The notes under the pieces were generated by a model, which worked only from the letters and a program-made list of their open reading frames with translations, did not search any database and was not told where the DNA came from. Of a stretch of DNA of 64,000 nt, positions 16,262 through 25,785 are shown piece by piece. Both the position numbers and the translations under genes were made by a program. Origin of the DNA: Streptococcus marimammalium DSM 18627 (lineage in GTDB: Bacteria > Bacillota > Bacilli > Lactobacillales > Streptococcaceae); contig NZ_KB904340.1 in the NCBI RefSeq assembly GCF_000380045.1, forward strand, positions 62,001 to 126,000, given 5' to 3'. How positions within the stretch are numbered: the stretch's first letter is position 1; each line of letters starts with the position of its first letter.

Positions 16262-17275
16262 ATGGGTAAAAACTACTTTAGCAAATCACAGTCGCCAATC
16301 GACTGGGCAATCAATTGTCAAGAGATGCCAATGCGCTCTATCAATTGGAACAAGTTGCAAGATGATAAAGATCTTGAAGTTTGGAACAGAGTCACACAAA
16401 ATTTTTGGTTACCAGAAAAGATTCCCGTTTCAAATGACTTAAACTCATGGACTGGTCTTTCAAAAGACTGGCAACAACTAATCACTAGAACCTTTACGGG
16501 TTTGACGCTTTTAGACACCATTCAAGCGACAGTAGGGGATATTGCTCAAATTCAACATTCTCAAACAGATCATGAACAGGCGATTTATACCAATTTTGCT
16601 TTTATGGTAGCTATTCATGCAAGATCTTACGGCACTATTTTCTCAACTTTATGTACGAGTGAGCAAATAGAAGAAGCACATGAATGGGTTGTTGCTACTG
16701 AGAGTCTACAGGCTCGAGCAAGAATTCTTATTCCATTTTATACTGGGTCTGACCCACTAAAATCCAAAGTAGCTGCCGCTATGATGCCAGGATTTTTACT
16801 CTATGGTGGTTTTTATCTACCGTTTTATCTATCAGCCAGAGGAAAACTACCTAATACGTCTGATATTATCCGTCTGATTTTACGTGATAAGGTCATTCAT
16901 AACTATTATAGTGGTTACAAGTACCAACAAAAAGTGGCTAAATTACCTAAAGAAAAGCAAGAAGAAATGAAGCAATTTGTTTTTGACTTGCTTTATCAGT
17001 TAATCGATCTTGAAAAAGCCTATTTGTCTGAACTCTATGAAGGTTTTGATATCGCTGAAGAAGCCATTCGTTTTAGTGTTTATAATGCTGGTAAGTTTTT
17101 ACAAAATCTTGGTTATGATTCGCCTTTTACTGATGAAGAAACTAGCATATCACCAGAAGTGTTTGCTCAACTATCGGCAAGAGCTGATGAAAATCATGAT
17201 TTCTTCTCAGGGAATGGCTCATCTTATGTGATGGGTGTTAGCGAAGAAACACTTGATGAGGATTGGGAGTTTTAA
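16262..17275 (+). CDS. nrdF: Class Ie (metal-free, VPK-type) ribonucleotide reductase radical subunit
   Basis: The protein is homologous along its length to class Ib NrdF, which makes the radical used to reduce ribonucleotides. Three of the four carboxylate ligands of the di-metal site are replaced. FMVAIHARSY has Val116 where Glu is expected, MMPGFLLYGG has Pro176 for Glu, and LRDKVIHNYY has Lys210 for Glu. Asp85 (LLDTIQ), His119, His213 and radical-site Tyr123 remain. The Val-Pro-Lys set is the hallmark of class Ie subunits, shown in Mollicutes to use a dihydroxyphenylalanine radical with no metal after NrdI-dependent tyrosine hydroxylation. GGAG is 7 bases before the ATG. It is first in nrdF-nrdI-nrdE. 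Confidence 0.93.
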   Translation: MGKNYFSKSQSPIDWAINCQEMPMRSINWNKLQDDKDLEVWNRVTQNFWLPEKIPVSNDLNSWTGLSKDWQQLITRTFTGLTLLDTIQATVGDIAQIQHSQTDHEQAIYTNFAFMVAIHARSYGTIFSTLCTSEQIEEAHEWVVATESLQARARILIPFYTGSDPLKSKVAAAMMPGFLLYGGFYLPFYLSARGKLPNTSDIIRLILRDKVIHNYYSGYKYQQKVAKLPKEKQEEMKQFVFDLLYQLIDLEKAYLSELYEGFDIAEEAIRFSVYNAGKFLQNLGYDSPFTDEETSISPEVFAQLSARADENHDFFSGNGSSYVMGVSEETLDEDWEF

Positions 17276-17286
17276 AGGAGTTTAAC

Positions 17287-17676
17287 ATGTTAGTTGTTTA
17301 TTTTTCTTCAAAATCCAATAATACGCATCGTTTCGTTGAAAAGCTTAACTGCAAGAGTTTACGCATCCCAGTTAAAAAGACTGATTTGTCTGTTTCTGAG
17401 GATTATATCTTGATTGTACCAACCTATGCTGGTGGTGGTAATGAAGTGAGGGGAGCTGTGCCAAAACAGGTCATTCATTTTTTAAATTCACCACAAAATA
17501 GAAAACATTGTCAAGCAGTTATTTCTTCAGGAAATACTAATTTCGGAGATACATTTGCGATAGCAGGCCCAATTATTTCACAAAAACTACAAGTTCCACT
17601 CTTACACCAGTTTGAGTTACTAGGAACACAAAGTGATGTTTTAAAAGTACAAAACATCTTAGATTCATATCAGTGA
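17287..17676 (+). CDS. nrdI: NrdI flavodoxin-like activator of ribonucleotide reductase
   Basis: A 129-residue flavodoxin-fold protein. The phosphate loop for FMN is MLVVYFSSKSNNTHRFVEKL, and PTYAGGGNEVRGAVPKQVI is the second conserved block. NrdI supplies superoxide or a related oxidant to NrdF. In class Ie systems it is needed to hydroxylate the radical tyrosine to DOPA. The ATG at 17287 is chosen because AAAGGAG (17274-17280) lies 6 bases upstream; an upstream in-frame codon at 17263 sits inside nrdF. It lies 11 bases after nrdF and 10 before nrdE, so the three are one operon. Confidence 0.93.
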   Translation: MLVVYFSSKSNNTHRFVEKLNCKSLRIPVKKTDLSVSEDYILIVPTYAGGGNEVRGAVPKQVIHFLNSPQNRKHCQAVISSGNTNFGDTFAIAGPIISQKLQVPLLHQFELLGTQSDVLKVQNILDSYQ

Positions 17677-17686
17677 GAGGAAAATA

Positions 17687-19858
17687 ATGAAAAACTCAGA
17701 AAAATATCTTTCTTTAAATGCTATGACACGTTTTAAAGATAAGAAAGGCAATTATCTTTTTTCAGCAGACAAAGAAGCTGTTTCTAATTATTTAGAAGAA
17801 TATATCAAGCCAAACACTATGGCATTTAACTCATTATCAGAAAAAATTGATTACTTAATTGCTAATGATTATTACGACGAAGCTGTTTTAAATCTATATC
17901 GTCGTGAATTTGTTCTACAATTATTTGAAGAAGCCTACGAAAAAAAATTTACTTTTTTAAATTTTATGGGAGCTTTAAAGTTTTACAATGCTTACGCCTT
18001 AAAAACAGATGATGCTAAATACTTTTTAGAAAACTTTGAAGATCGTGTTGCTATGAATGCTCTTTTCTTAGCTAATGGTGATGAAACATTTGCTCTTTCA
18101 TTACTTGATGATATTATTAGCAATAAATTTCAACCTGCCACACCAACATTTTTGAATGCTGGTAAAAAAAGACGTGGTGAATTTATTTCTTGCTACTTAC
18201 TAAGAGTAGAAGACAACATGGAGTCTATTTCAAGAGGTATTAGCACCAGTCTACAACTATCAAAGCGTGGTGGTGGGGTAGCTCTTTGTTTAACTAATCT
18301 TCGTGAATTTGGAGCACCAATAAAAGGCATTAAAAATCAATCTACAGGTATTGTGCCTGTGATGAAATTATTAGAAGACTCTTTTTCTTATGCTAATCAA
18401 CTAGGTCAAAGACAAGGAGCAGGGGCTGTGTATCTTAGTGCACATCATCCAGAAGTTTTAAAATTTTTAGACACTAAACGTGAAAATGCTGATGAAAAAA
18501 TTCGTATCAAATCATTGTCGCTAGGTCTTGTTATACCAGATATCACCTTTCAGTTAGCCAAAGAAAATAAAGAAATGGCGCTCTTTTCACCGTATGATGT
18601 TGAGCGTGTCTATGGCAAAGCCATGTCAGATATTTCAATTACTGAAGAATACGAAGCTTTGGTGGCTAATGATGACATTACAAAAACCTACATTAGTGCC
18701 CGTAAGCTTTTTCAAATGATTGCTGAACTCCATTTTGAGTCTGGCTATCCTTATATTTTGTTTGAAGATACTGTCAATGAGAGAAATCCACACAAGAAAA
18801 AAGGGAGAATTGTTATGTCTAACCTTTGCTCAGAAATCGCTCAAGTTAGTACACAAAGCGAATTTAGTGAGGATTTGAGCTTCACTAAAATTGGCGAGGA
18901 TATTTGCTGTAATCTAGGTTCTATTAATATTGCTAAAGCAATGGATGATGCAGAGCATTTTGAATCTTTAATCGAACATAGCATTCGCTCACTTGATAGC
19001 GTGTCTCGTTCTTCAGATTTAGACAGTGCGCCATCTATTAAAAAAGGCAATCAAAATAATCATGCTGTTGGTTTAGGTGCCATGAATCTTCACGGTTTTC
19101 TTGCAACCAACCACATCTATTACGATTCAAAAGAAGCAGTGGAATTCACCGATTTATTCTTTTATGCTATGGCTTTCTACGCTTTTAAAGCGTCTCAAAA
19201 ACTTGCCAAAACTCATGGCGCTTTTGATGGTTTTAAGGATTCTTCTTTTGCTGATGGTTCATACTTTGAAAAATACACTAATGAAGACTTTGTGCCTCAA
19301 AGCGAGAAAATAAAAGCTCTTTTTGACAGTTACCACTTCCATCTACCAACTCAGAAAGAATGGCGACAATTGGTAGCAGACATTAAAGAAACCGGTATTG
19401 CAAATGCTCATTTGATGGCAGTTGCACCAACAGGTTCTATCAGTTATCTTTCATCTTGTACACCAAGTTTACAGCCTGTTGTTTCCCCAGTAGAAGTGAG
19501 AAAAGAAGGTAAAATTGGTCGTGTTTATGTGCCGTCTTATAAGATTGATAATGACAACTATGTTTACTATCAGAAAGGGGCTTATGAAGTTGGGCCAGAA
19601 CCAATCATTAATATTGTAGCCGCAGCACAAAAACATGTTGATCAAGCAATCTCTTTAACCCTCTTTATGACTGATAAAGCGACAACACGTGACTTGAATA
19701 GAGCCTATATTCACGCCTTTAAGGAAAAATGTGCTTCCATTTATTATGTTCGTGTGAGACAAGACACCTTAGAAGGAAGTGAGCTCTATGATCAAGATGA
19801 GTTAATTGACAATCTTGGTGAGTCATATGCTGAATTATGTGAAGCATGTATGATTTAG
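17687..19858 (+). CDS. nrdE: Ribonucleoside-diphosphate reductase, catalytic (alpha) subunit
   Basis: NrdE carries the active site that reduces ribonucleoside diphosphates. The 723-residue length fits class Ib/Ie and there is no N-terminal ATP cone. Recognisable blocks are FISCYLLRVEDNMESI with the active-site cysteine, SKRGGGVALCLTNLREFG, MSNLCSEIAQ, DICCNLGSINIA and VAPTGSISYLSSCTPSLQPV. The C-terminal tail ends CEACMI, giving the shuttle CxxC pair that is re-reduced by a glutaredoxin-like NrdH or thioredoxin. No nrdH lies in this operon, so the reductant must come from elsewhere. The partner NrdF is of the metal-free type. Confidence 0.94.
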   Translation: MKNSEKYLSLNAMTRFKDKKGNYLFSADKEAVSNYLEEYIKPNTMAFNSLSEKIDYLIANDYYDEAVLNLYRREFVLQLFEEAYEKKFTFLNFMGALKFYNAYALKTDDAKYFLENFEDRVAMNALFLANGDETFALSLLDDIISNKFQPATPTFLNAGKKRRGEFISCYLLRVEDNMESISRGISTSLQLSKRGGGVALCLTNLREFGAPIKGIKNQSTGIVPVMKLLEDSFSYANQLGQRQGAGAVYLSAHHPEVLKFLDTKRENADEKIRIKSLSLGLVIPDITFQLAKENKEMALFSPYDVERVYGKAMSDISITEEYEALVANDDITKTYISARKLFQMIAELHFESGYPYILFEDTVNERNPHKKKGRIVMSNLCSEIAQVSTQSEFSEDLSFTKIGEDICCNLGSINIAKAMDDAEHFESLIEHSIRSLDSVSRSSDLDSAPSIKKGNQNNHAVGLGAMNLHGFLATNHIYYDSKEAVEFTDLFFYAMAFYAFKASQKLAKTHGAFDGFKDSSFADGSYFEKYTNEDFVPQSEKIKALFDSYHFHLPTQKEWRQLVADIKETGIANAHLMAVAPTGSISYLSSCTPSLQPVVSPVEVRKEGKIGRVYVPSYKIDNDNYVYYQKGAYEVGPEPIINIVAAAQKHVDQAISLTLFMTDKATTRDLNRAYIHAFKEKCASIYYVRVRQDTLEGSELYDQDELIDNLGESYAELCEACMI

Positions 19859-19935
19859 AATTAATTTATTTCAAATTTAAAAAGTGGAAATTAAGATTAT
19901 TTGACATTAAAATGTTTATCTATCTTTAAACTTAT

Positions 19936-19972
19936 AAAAGAGGCAGTGAATTTTTTCTGTCTCTTTTGAATT
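19936..19972 (+). terminator. Terminator after nrdE
   Basis: AAAAGAGGCAG (19936-19946) pairs with CTGTCTCTTTT (19957-19967) with one wobble, followed by a T-rich tail. It ends the nrd operon. Confidence 0.7.
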
Positions 19973-20074
19973 TTATAATTCATATGTTTTTAAAAAATAG
20001 TTGAAAATTTGACTTATAAATATAAAATGATTTTTTCTTTATGATATAATAAACTTAATAAAAGGAGGATGTTT

Positions 20075-21160
20075 ATGAAGAAACAAAGACATATCTTTAA
20101 AACAATTTTAAAAGTCTTAGGTTTTATTGTAGGCATAGTTATTTCAACTTTTGTTGGCTTAGTCTTATTTTTGACAATAACTGAGTTTAAGCCAAATAGG
20201 GTTACTATGATTCCTCTTGAAAAAACTGTTGAAAAAACAGTTCCTAAAAATAAGAAACTAACGATTGTCTCTTTTAATATAGGCTTTGCTGGCATGGGAA
20301 AAGAATCTGATTTCTTCATGGATGGTGGCAAACAAGTTTTTCCTAAGGATAAAGAACTTGTGAAAAAAAATTTAGAAGGCATATCAGAAATTCTTCAAAC
20401 AATTGATGCCGATTTTTCACTTCTACAAGAGGTAGACATAGACTCTAGACGAAGTTACAATATTAATGAACAAAATTTTCTTAACGAGGCAGTTTTTAAA
20501 ACCCCTAGTCTTTTTGCTACCAATTTCAAAGCAGCTTTTGTACCAGTACCATTTCCACCACTTGGTAAAATGCATTCTGGCCTCTTAACTAATAGTCGAT
20601 ATGATATTGGAGAAGCCAGCCGTGTTTCTTTGACAGTGCCTTTTAAATGGCCTATTCGGCTTGCAAATTTAAAAAGGTGCTTACTGATAACTCGTCTACC
20701 TATTGAAAACTCAGATAAAGAATTAGTACTTGTAAATCTACATTTAGAAGCTTATGATGATACAGGAGGACGGGAAACACAAACACGTGAACTGATTCAA
20801 CTAATGAAAAAAGAGTATGAAAAAGGCAACTATGTAATTGCTGGTGGTGATTTTAATCAATCACTTTTTCCTCTTGATAAACTGCCTTTTGAATTATCAA
20901 AAGATATTTGGAAACCAAATGTTTTAGATGAATCAATTCTACCAGATGGATATCAATTATTAAAAGATGAAACTTTAACACCGTCGTGTCGTTCTCTACA
21001 TAAAGTTTATAATGCATCAAGTGAAGACATGGTTTACTACATTATTGATGGCTTTATTGCCACTCCAAATATAGCTGTCAATCATGTTGAAACTTATCAA
21101 CAAGATTTTGAGTATTCAGACCACAATCCCATTGTTGTGAATTTCGTTTTGAAGGATTAA
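20075..21160 (+). CDS. Endonuclease/exonuclease/phosphatase family protein, membrane-anchored
   Basis: A 361-residue protein with a single N-terminal transmembrane helix (about residues 11-35) and an EEP-fold domain facing outward. Visible EEP blocks are KLTIVSFNIGFAGMG, LLQEVDIDSRRSYN, LVNLHLEAYDDTGGR, VIAGGDFNQS and a final YSDHNPIVVNF. The E, D, N and H residues of the metal phosphoesterase site are in place. The family includes nucleases and sphingomyelinase-like phospholipases; the substrate is not clear here. The ATG at 20075 is preferred over 20069 because AGGAGG directly abuts the earlier one. TATAAT at 20044 is a likely -10. Confidence 0.85.
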   Translation: MKKQRHIFKTILKVLGFIVGIVISTFVGLVLFLTITEFKPNRVTMIPLEKTVEKTVPKNKKLTIVSFNIGFAGMGKESDFFMDGGKQVFPKDKELVKKNLEGISEILQTIDADFSLLQEVDIDSRRSYNINEQNFLNEAVFKTPSLFATNFKAAFVPVPFPPLGKMHSGLLTNSRYDIGEASRVSLTVPFKWPIRLANLKRCLLITRLPIENSDKELVLVNLHLEAYDDTGGRETQTRELIQLMKKEYEKGNYVIAGGDFNQSLFPLDKLPFELSKDIWKPNVLDESILPDGYQLLKDETLTPSCRSLHKVYNASSEDMVYYIIDGFIATPNIAVNHVETYQQDFEYSDHNPIVVNFVLKD

Positions 21161-21293
21161 AGGAAGTACTTAATGTCCCATATTGATAAGAATAGTATGG
21201 TATATTTTTTAATTATTATTTCTTGAAGAAGGATATTAGACATTCTTAGTTATTCAAAAACTGATATATTTTATTATCTAAAAGGGAGTTTTT

Positions 21294-21992
21294 ATGATAC
21301 CTGCTTATATTAAAATTCATGATCATATAAAAAAAGATATTGAAGAGGGCATCTGGAAAATAGGAAATCGTTTGCCTAGTGAACGTGATTTGGCAGACAA
21401 TTTTGGTGTTAGTCGAATGACACTTCGTCAAGCTATTTCCCTTTTAGTTGAAGAAGGTGTTCTAGAAAGAAGAATTGGCAGTGGCACTTATGTTGCTAGC
21501 AAAAAAGTGCAAGAGAAAATGCGAGGAACAACCAGTTTTACTGAAATAGTGACTTCTCAGGGAAAAAAACCATCAAGCCAGCTTATTTCTTTTCAAAAAA
21601 AATTAGCCAGTGAAACAGAAAGACAGTATCTCAGGTTAAAAGCTGATGAAAATGTGATTAAGATGGAACGTATTCGTTTCGCAGATAATCTTCCTTTGGT
21701 TTTTGAGGTTGCTAGTATTCCAGAGCGCTTAATTTCATCATTTAATCGTACTGAAATTACTGAACATTTTTTTAAAACACTAACTGAAAATGGTTATCAG
21801 ATTGGAAAAAGTCAACAAACTATCTATGCTAAGGTGGCCAATGAAAAAGTGTCAAAATTTTTGGGTATCAATAAGGGTCATGCTATTTTAGCACTGACAC
21901 AAATTTCTTATTTTACTGATGGTACACCATTTGAATATGTTAGAAGTCAATATGTTGGTGATCGATTTGAATTTTACTTAGAAAATAAATAA
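21294..21992 (+). CDS. GntR/HutC-family transcriptional regulator
   Basis: A 232-residue regulator with an N-terminal GntR winged helix (LPSERDLADNFGVSRMTLRQ, residues about 28-47, then GVLERRIGSGTYV) and a C-terminal UTRA ligand-binding domain (from about residue 85: RLKADENVIKMERIRFADN, LPLVFEVASIPERL, TPFEYVRSQYVGDRFEF). UTRA domains sense small metabolites such as amino sugars or histidine derivatives. Its ligand and targets are not evident. It sits 24 bases before busR, co-directional, and the two may be transcribed together. Confidence 0.87.
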   Translation: MIPAYIKIHDHIKKDIEEGIWKIGNRLPSERDLADNFGVSRMTLRQAISLLVEEGVLERRIGSGTYVASKKVQEKMRGTTSFTEIVTSQGKKPSSQLISFQKKLASETERQYLRLKADENVIKMERIRFADNLPLVFEVASIPERLISSFNRTEITEHFFKTLTENGYQIGKSQQTIYAKVANEKVSKFLGINKGHAILALTQISYFTDGTPFEYVRSQYVGDRFEFYLENK

Positions 21993-22016
21993 AGTGACCA
22001 AATAAAGGATAATTAA

Positions 22017-22637
22017 ATGACAGAAAATGAAATTATTAATTCTCGCTATCAAAAAGTGGCTATCGGTATTGCTCAAAGAATAGCTGAAGGAAAATTTAGT
22101 GTTGGAGAAAAAATAAAATCTCGTTCAACAATAGCAACTACTTTTAATGTGTCACCTGAGACTGCTAGAAAAGCAATCAACGTTTTAGTTGATTTAGATA
22201 TCTTAGAAGTGAGACAGGGCAGTGGTGCAATTGTTGTTTCAAAAGAAAATGCGATAGCATATGTGAAACAGTTTAATATCCGTAATTCTTTAAAGTCACT
22301 TGGACATGATATACAAAGTCATCTTAAACTGCAAAAAAAAGAAATGGATAGACTATCTGGGCTTGTGCAAAATTTTTTAGATCAATCAAGTCTTATTAAA
22401 AAAGAATTCCCTTTTGAACCTTATGAGTTAACGATTGGGGAATTTTCTCATCAAGGTAAATCATTACAACAATTAAATATTTGGCAACAAACTGGAGCTA
22501 CTGTGATTGCTATTAAAAAGCAGGGCAATTTTATTTTATCACCTGACCCTCTTACTATTTTAAATAAAGGTGATCAGATTTTTTTTGTAGGCAATGACTT
22601 GTCATCTTTTCGAATGCAACATTTTTTCAATAGTTAA
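22017..22637 (+). CDS. busR: BusR, c-di-AMP-responsive GntR/TrkA_C repressor
   Basis: A 206-residue protein with an N-terminal GntR winged helix (IKSRSTIATTFNVSPETARK, then DLDILEVRQGSGAIVV), a central coiled coil (about 100-128) and a C-terminal RCK_C/TrkA_C domain (PYELTIGEFSHQGKSLQQLN, AIKKQGNFILSPDPLTILNK, GDQIFFVGN). This architecture is diagnostic for BusR. BusR binds c-di-AMP through the RCK_C domain and then represses busA/busB, cutting uptake of osmolytes. The transporter genes follow directly, with an operator-bearing promoter between. A hairpin terminator ends busR first, so repressor and transporter form separate units. Confidence 0.92.
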   Translation: MTENEIINSRYQKVAIGIAQRIAEGKFSVGEKIKSRSTIATTFNVSPETARKAINVLVDLDILEVRQGSGAIVVSKENAIAYVKQFNIRNSLKSLGHDIQSHLKLQKKEMDRLSGLVQNFLDQSSLIKKEFPFEPYELTIGEFSHQGKSLQQLNIWQQTGATVIAIKKQGNFILSPDPLTILNKGDQIFFVGNDLSSFRMQHFFNS

Positions 22638-22659
22638 TAGATTATTTACTCTTTACAAG

Positions 22660-22687
22660 AAAACACCTATGTCATAGGTGTTTTTAT
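22660..22687 (+). terminator. Terminator after busR
   Basis: AAAACACCTATG (22660-22671) and CATAGGTGTTTT (22673-22684) form a near-perfect hairpin with a T-rich tail that runs straight into the busAA -35. Confidence 0.75.
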
Positions 22688-22730
22688 TTGACATAACTGA
22701 CCACATTGTTATAATATAGAATGGTCAGTT
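22688..22730 (+). promoter_or_regulatory. busAA promoter with a palindromic operator (probable BusR site)
   Basis: TTGACA (22688-22693), 16 bases, TATAAT (22710-22715). A perfect 9-base inverted repeat, AACTGACCA (22695-22703) and TGGTCAGTT (22722-22730), brackets the -10 with an 18-base centre. A bound repressor would block polymerase. BusR is the adjacent repressor known to act on this operon, so it is the likely ligand. Confidence 0.72.
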
Positions 22731-22758
22731 TATTAAAAAAGAATGAAAGAGGGATTGA

Positions 22759-23943
22759 ATGATCAAATTAGAGGTCAAAAATTTAACAAAAATATTTGGT
22801 AAAAAACAAAAGTTAGCTTTAAACATGATTAAAGATAATAAGTCAAAGAATGAAATTTTAGAAAAAACTGGTGCAACAGTAGGTGTTTATAATGCTAATT
22901 TCTCAGTTGAAGAAGGTGAAATATTCGTTATTATGGGATTATCTGGTAGTGGAAAATCTACCTTGATTCGTCTGCTGAATCGCTTAATTGAACCATCAAG
23001 TGGTGATATTTATATCAATGGTGCTGATATTTCTAAAATGAACAAAGAAGAATTAAGAGAGATTCGTCGGAATACTTTAAACATGGTTTTTCAAAGTTTT
23101 GCACTCTTACCACATAAAACAATTTTGGAAAATACAGAATTTGGATTAGAGTTAAGAGGAGTTCCAAAAGATGAAAGAGTGATGAAAGCAGAAAAAGCAC
23201 TTAATAATTCTGGACTTCTTCCGTATAAAGATCAATACCCAGACCAATTATCAGGTGGGATGCAACAACGTGTTGGTTTGGCACGTGCTCTTGCTAATGA
23301 TCCTGAAATTCTTCTAATGGACGAAGCATTTTCAGCTCTTGATCCTCTTATAAGAAAAGATATGCAAGATGAGTTATTAGAACTACAATCTCAAGTGCAA
23401 AAAACAATTATCTTCATCACTCACGATCTTAATGAAGCCCTTCGTATTGGTGATAGGATTGCACTTATGAAAGATGGAAAGATCATGCAGATTGGTACTG
23501 GTGAAGAAATACTAACGAATCCAGCCAATGATTTTGTGCGTGATTTTGTTGAAGATGTGGATCGTTCAAAAGTTCTAACAGCTCAAAATATCATGATAAA
23601 ACCTGTAGCTTCAAACATCGACAGTGATGGTCCAAAAATGGCTTTAAATAGAATGAAAACTGAACACGTTAGTATGTTAATGGCAGTTAATAAAAAACGT
23701 CAGTTACTTGGTGTGATAACTGCTGACGGAGCTCTAGAAGCTAATCGAAAACAACTTAGTCTAAAAGATGTTTTAGACACAAAAGTCAGAAAAATAACTG
23801 CTGATACTCTAGTAACTGATATTCTACCACTGATTTATGATTCTTCTAGCCCCATTGCTGTAGTTGGAGATGCTAATCGCTTACTTGGTGTAGTTATTAA
23901 AGGTTCTGTCATTGAGTCATTAGCTAAAATTACTGAAGAATAA
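22759..23943 (+). CDS. busAA: Glycine betaine/osmolyte ABC transporter ATPase
   Basis: The ATPase of the OpuA/BusA osmolyte importer, 394 residues. It shows Walker A GLSGSGKS (60-67), Q-loop [12 protein letters not shown], signature [15 protein letters not shown], Walker [15 protein letters not shown] and H-loop [12 protein letters not shown]. After it come two CBS domains (about 260-394), which in this family sense ionic strength or c-di-AMP. It takes up compatible solutes such as glycine betaine under osmotic stress. It lies 10 bases before its permease partner and is downstream of a BusR-type operator. Confidence 0.93.
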   Translation: MIKLEVKNLTKIFGKKQKLALNMIKDNKSKNEILEKTGATVGVYNANFSVEEGEIFVIMGLSGSGKSTLIRLLNRLIEPSSGDIYINGADISKMNKEELREIRRNTLNMVFQSFALLPHKTILENTEFGLELRGVPKDERVMKAEKALNNSGLLPYKDQYPDQLSGGMQQRVGLARALANDPEILLMDEAFSALDPLIRKDMQDELLELQSQVQKTIIFITHDLNEALRIGDRIALMKDGKIMQIGTGEEILTNPANDFVRDFVEDVDRSKVLTAQNIMIKPVASNIDSDGPKMALNRMKTEHVSMLMAVNKKRQLLGVITADGALEANRKQLSLKDVLDTKVRKITADTLVTDILPLIYDSSSPIAVVGDANRLLGVVIKGSVIESLAKITEE

Positions 23944-23953
23944 GGAGAAAAAT

Positions 23954-25678
23954 GTGATTTTTTTACAAACTAAATTACCCGTCGCTGAGATGGTAGAAGA
24001 TTTAACCGCTTGGACAACAAAAACTTTCTCAGGATTGTTTGATGTTATTCAATCAGGTGGTAGTAGTGCTATGGATTACATCACTTCCTACCTTACGTTT
24101 ATTAATCCATTTGTTTTAATTACAATTATAACGGCCATAACCTACTTTCTTTCTAGAAAAAAATCTAAGAAAAGTTTTGGTCTAGCCTTATTTACTCTAC
24201 TTGGTTTGCTTTTTATTTATAATCAAGGGTTATGGGGAGATTTAATTAATACCTTTACTTTAGTTTTAGTTGCCAGTGTGATCTCTGTTATTTTAGGAAT
24301 TCCTTTAGGTATTTGGATGGCAAAAAGTGATCGTTTCCGCCAAATCATTAGTCCAATTCTTGACTTTATGCAAACTATGCCTGCCTTTGTTTACTTAATT
24401 CCTGCCGTAGCCTTTTTTGGGATTGGCATGGTTCCTGGTGTTTTTGCCTCAGTCATCTTTGCATTACCACCAACAGTTCGTTTTACCAATCTAGGTATTC
24501 GTGAGGTTTCTGGTGAACTATCTGAAGCAGCGGATTCATTTGGTAGTACATCACGTCAAAAATTATTTAAAGTAGAATTACCAATTGCAAAAGATACAAT
24601 TGTTGCTGGTATAAGTCAAACTATCATGCTTGCGTTATCAATGGTTGTAACAGGATCGATGATTGGGTCTCCAGGACTTGGTCGTGGTGTTTTATCAGCG
24701 CTTCAAAAAGCTGATATAGGTTCTGGTTTTGTTAATGGATTAGCTCTCGTTATCTTAGCAATTTTGATTGACAGAATAAGCCAACTGGCTAATCATAAGT
24801 CGTCTTACAAACCAACCTCACCTATCATTAAAAAAATTGTTGTAGCTGTTGCTATTTTGTCAATGATTGGTGTTGGTGTTGCTAAAAATGTGGTGTCAAA
24901 AAATAAAAATACGAAGGAAACTATTCGTCTCTCTTATGTTCAATGGGATTCAGAAATTGCATCAACCAATGTTTTAGCAGAAGTTCTAAGAGAATATGGT
25001 TATAATGTAGAGTTAACACCACTTGATAATTCAGTGGTTTGGAAATCAGTAGCAGAAGGGACAACTGATGCATCAGTTAGTGCTTGGTTACCAGTCACTC
25101 ATGCTGATTTATACGACACTTACAAAGATAGTCTTGAAGATTTAGGACCAAACTTAGAGGGTGTTAAATTGGGCTTAGTAGTCCCTCAATATCTTTCTGC
25201 TAATAGCATTTTAGAACTATCCGATGAGGCTAAACAGACAATTACAGGAATTGAGCCAGGAGCTGGTATTATGGCTGGTGCTGATTCTGCCCTAGAGACT
25301 TATTCTAATCTTTCAGGATGGCAAGTTTCACCGTCATCAACAGGAGCTATGGTCACGGCTCTTGATAAAGCAATCTCTGCTAAAGAAGATATTATAGTTA
25401 CAGGTTGGTCTCCACATTGGATGTTTGCTAAGTATGACTTGAAGTATCTTGAAGATCCAGAAGGTGTTTTTGGTGGATCAGAAAGCATTAAAACAATGGC
25501 TCGTCTTGGGCTAAAAGAAGATCATCCAGAAGCTTATCAGATTATTGATAACTTTGAATGGACATCTAAAGACATGGAAGCTGTTATGCTCGATATCCAA
25601 AACGGCGCTAGTGAAGAAGAGGCTGCCCAAAAATGGGTTAGTGAGAATAAAGAAACCATTGAAAAATGGAGTAAATAA
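23954..25678 (+). CDS. busAB: Glycine betaine/osmolyte ABC transporter permease fused to binding protein
   Basis: A 574-residue fusion. Residues about 45-285 form the membrane permease, with the EAA-like loop ELSEAADSFGSTSRQKLFKV. Residues about 310-574 are the substrate-binding domain exposed outside, with LSYVQWDSEIASTNVLAEVL and tryptophans such as SAWLPVTHADLY and ITGWSPHWMF-like VTGWSPHWMF forming the betaine cage. A GTG start at 23954 is required: the ATG two bases earlier is followed at once by TGA. AGGAG (23943-23947) is 6 bases upstream of the GTG. Fusion of permease and receptor is the normal BusAB/OpuABC form. Confidence 0.93.
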   Translation: MIFLQTKLPVAEMVEDLTAWTTKTFSGLFDVIQSGGSSAMDYITSYLTFINPFVLITIITAITYFLSRKKSKKSFGLALFTLLGLLFIYNQGLWGDLINTFTLVLVASVISVILGIPLGIWMAKSDRFRQIISPILDFMQTMPAFVYLIPAVAFFGIGMVPGVFASVIFALPPTVRFTNLGIREVSGELSEAADSFGSTSRQKLFKVELPIAKDTIVAGISQTIMLALSMVVTGSMIGSPGLGRGVLSALQKADIGSGFVNGLALVILAILIDRISQLANHKSSYKPTSPIIKKIVVAVAILSMIGVGVAKNVVSKNKNTKETIRLSYVQWDSEIASTNVLAEVLREYGYNVELTPLDNSVVWKSVAEGTTDASVSAWLPVTHADLYDTYKDSLEDLGPNLEGVKLGLVVPQYLSANSILELSDEAKQTITGIEPGAGIMAGADSALETYSNLSGWQVSPSSTGAMVTALDKAISAKEDIIVTGWSPHWMFAKYDLKYLEDPEGVFGGSESIKTMARLGLKEDHPEAYQIIDNFEWTSKDMEAVMLDIQNGASEEEAAQKWVSENKETIEKWSK

Positions 25679-25685
25679 GCTAATT

Positions 25686-25715
25686 AAACAAGAGTTTTTC
25701 AACTCTTGTTTTTCT
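25686..25715 (+). terminator. Terminator after busAB
   Basis: AAACAAGAGTT (25686-25696) and AACTCTTGTTT (25701-25711) pair perfectly with a 4-base loop and a T-rich tail. Confidence 0.8.
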
Positions 25716-25785
25716 TGTTTATAGATATTCATAAAAGTCTTTTACACGACTATTAAAAAAGATAGAAATTTGCTATAATATTCTT

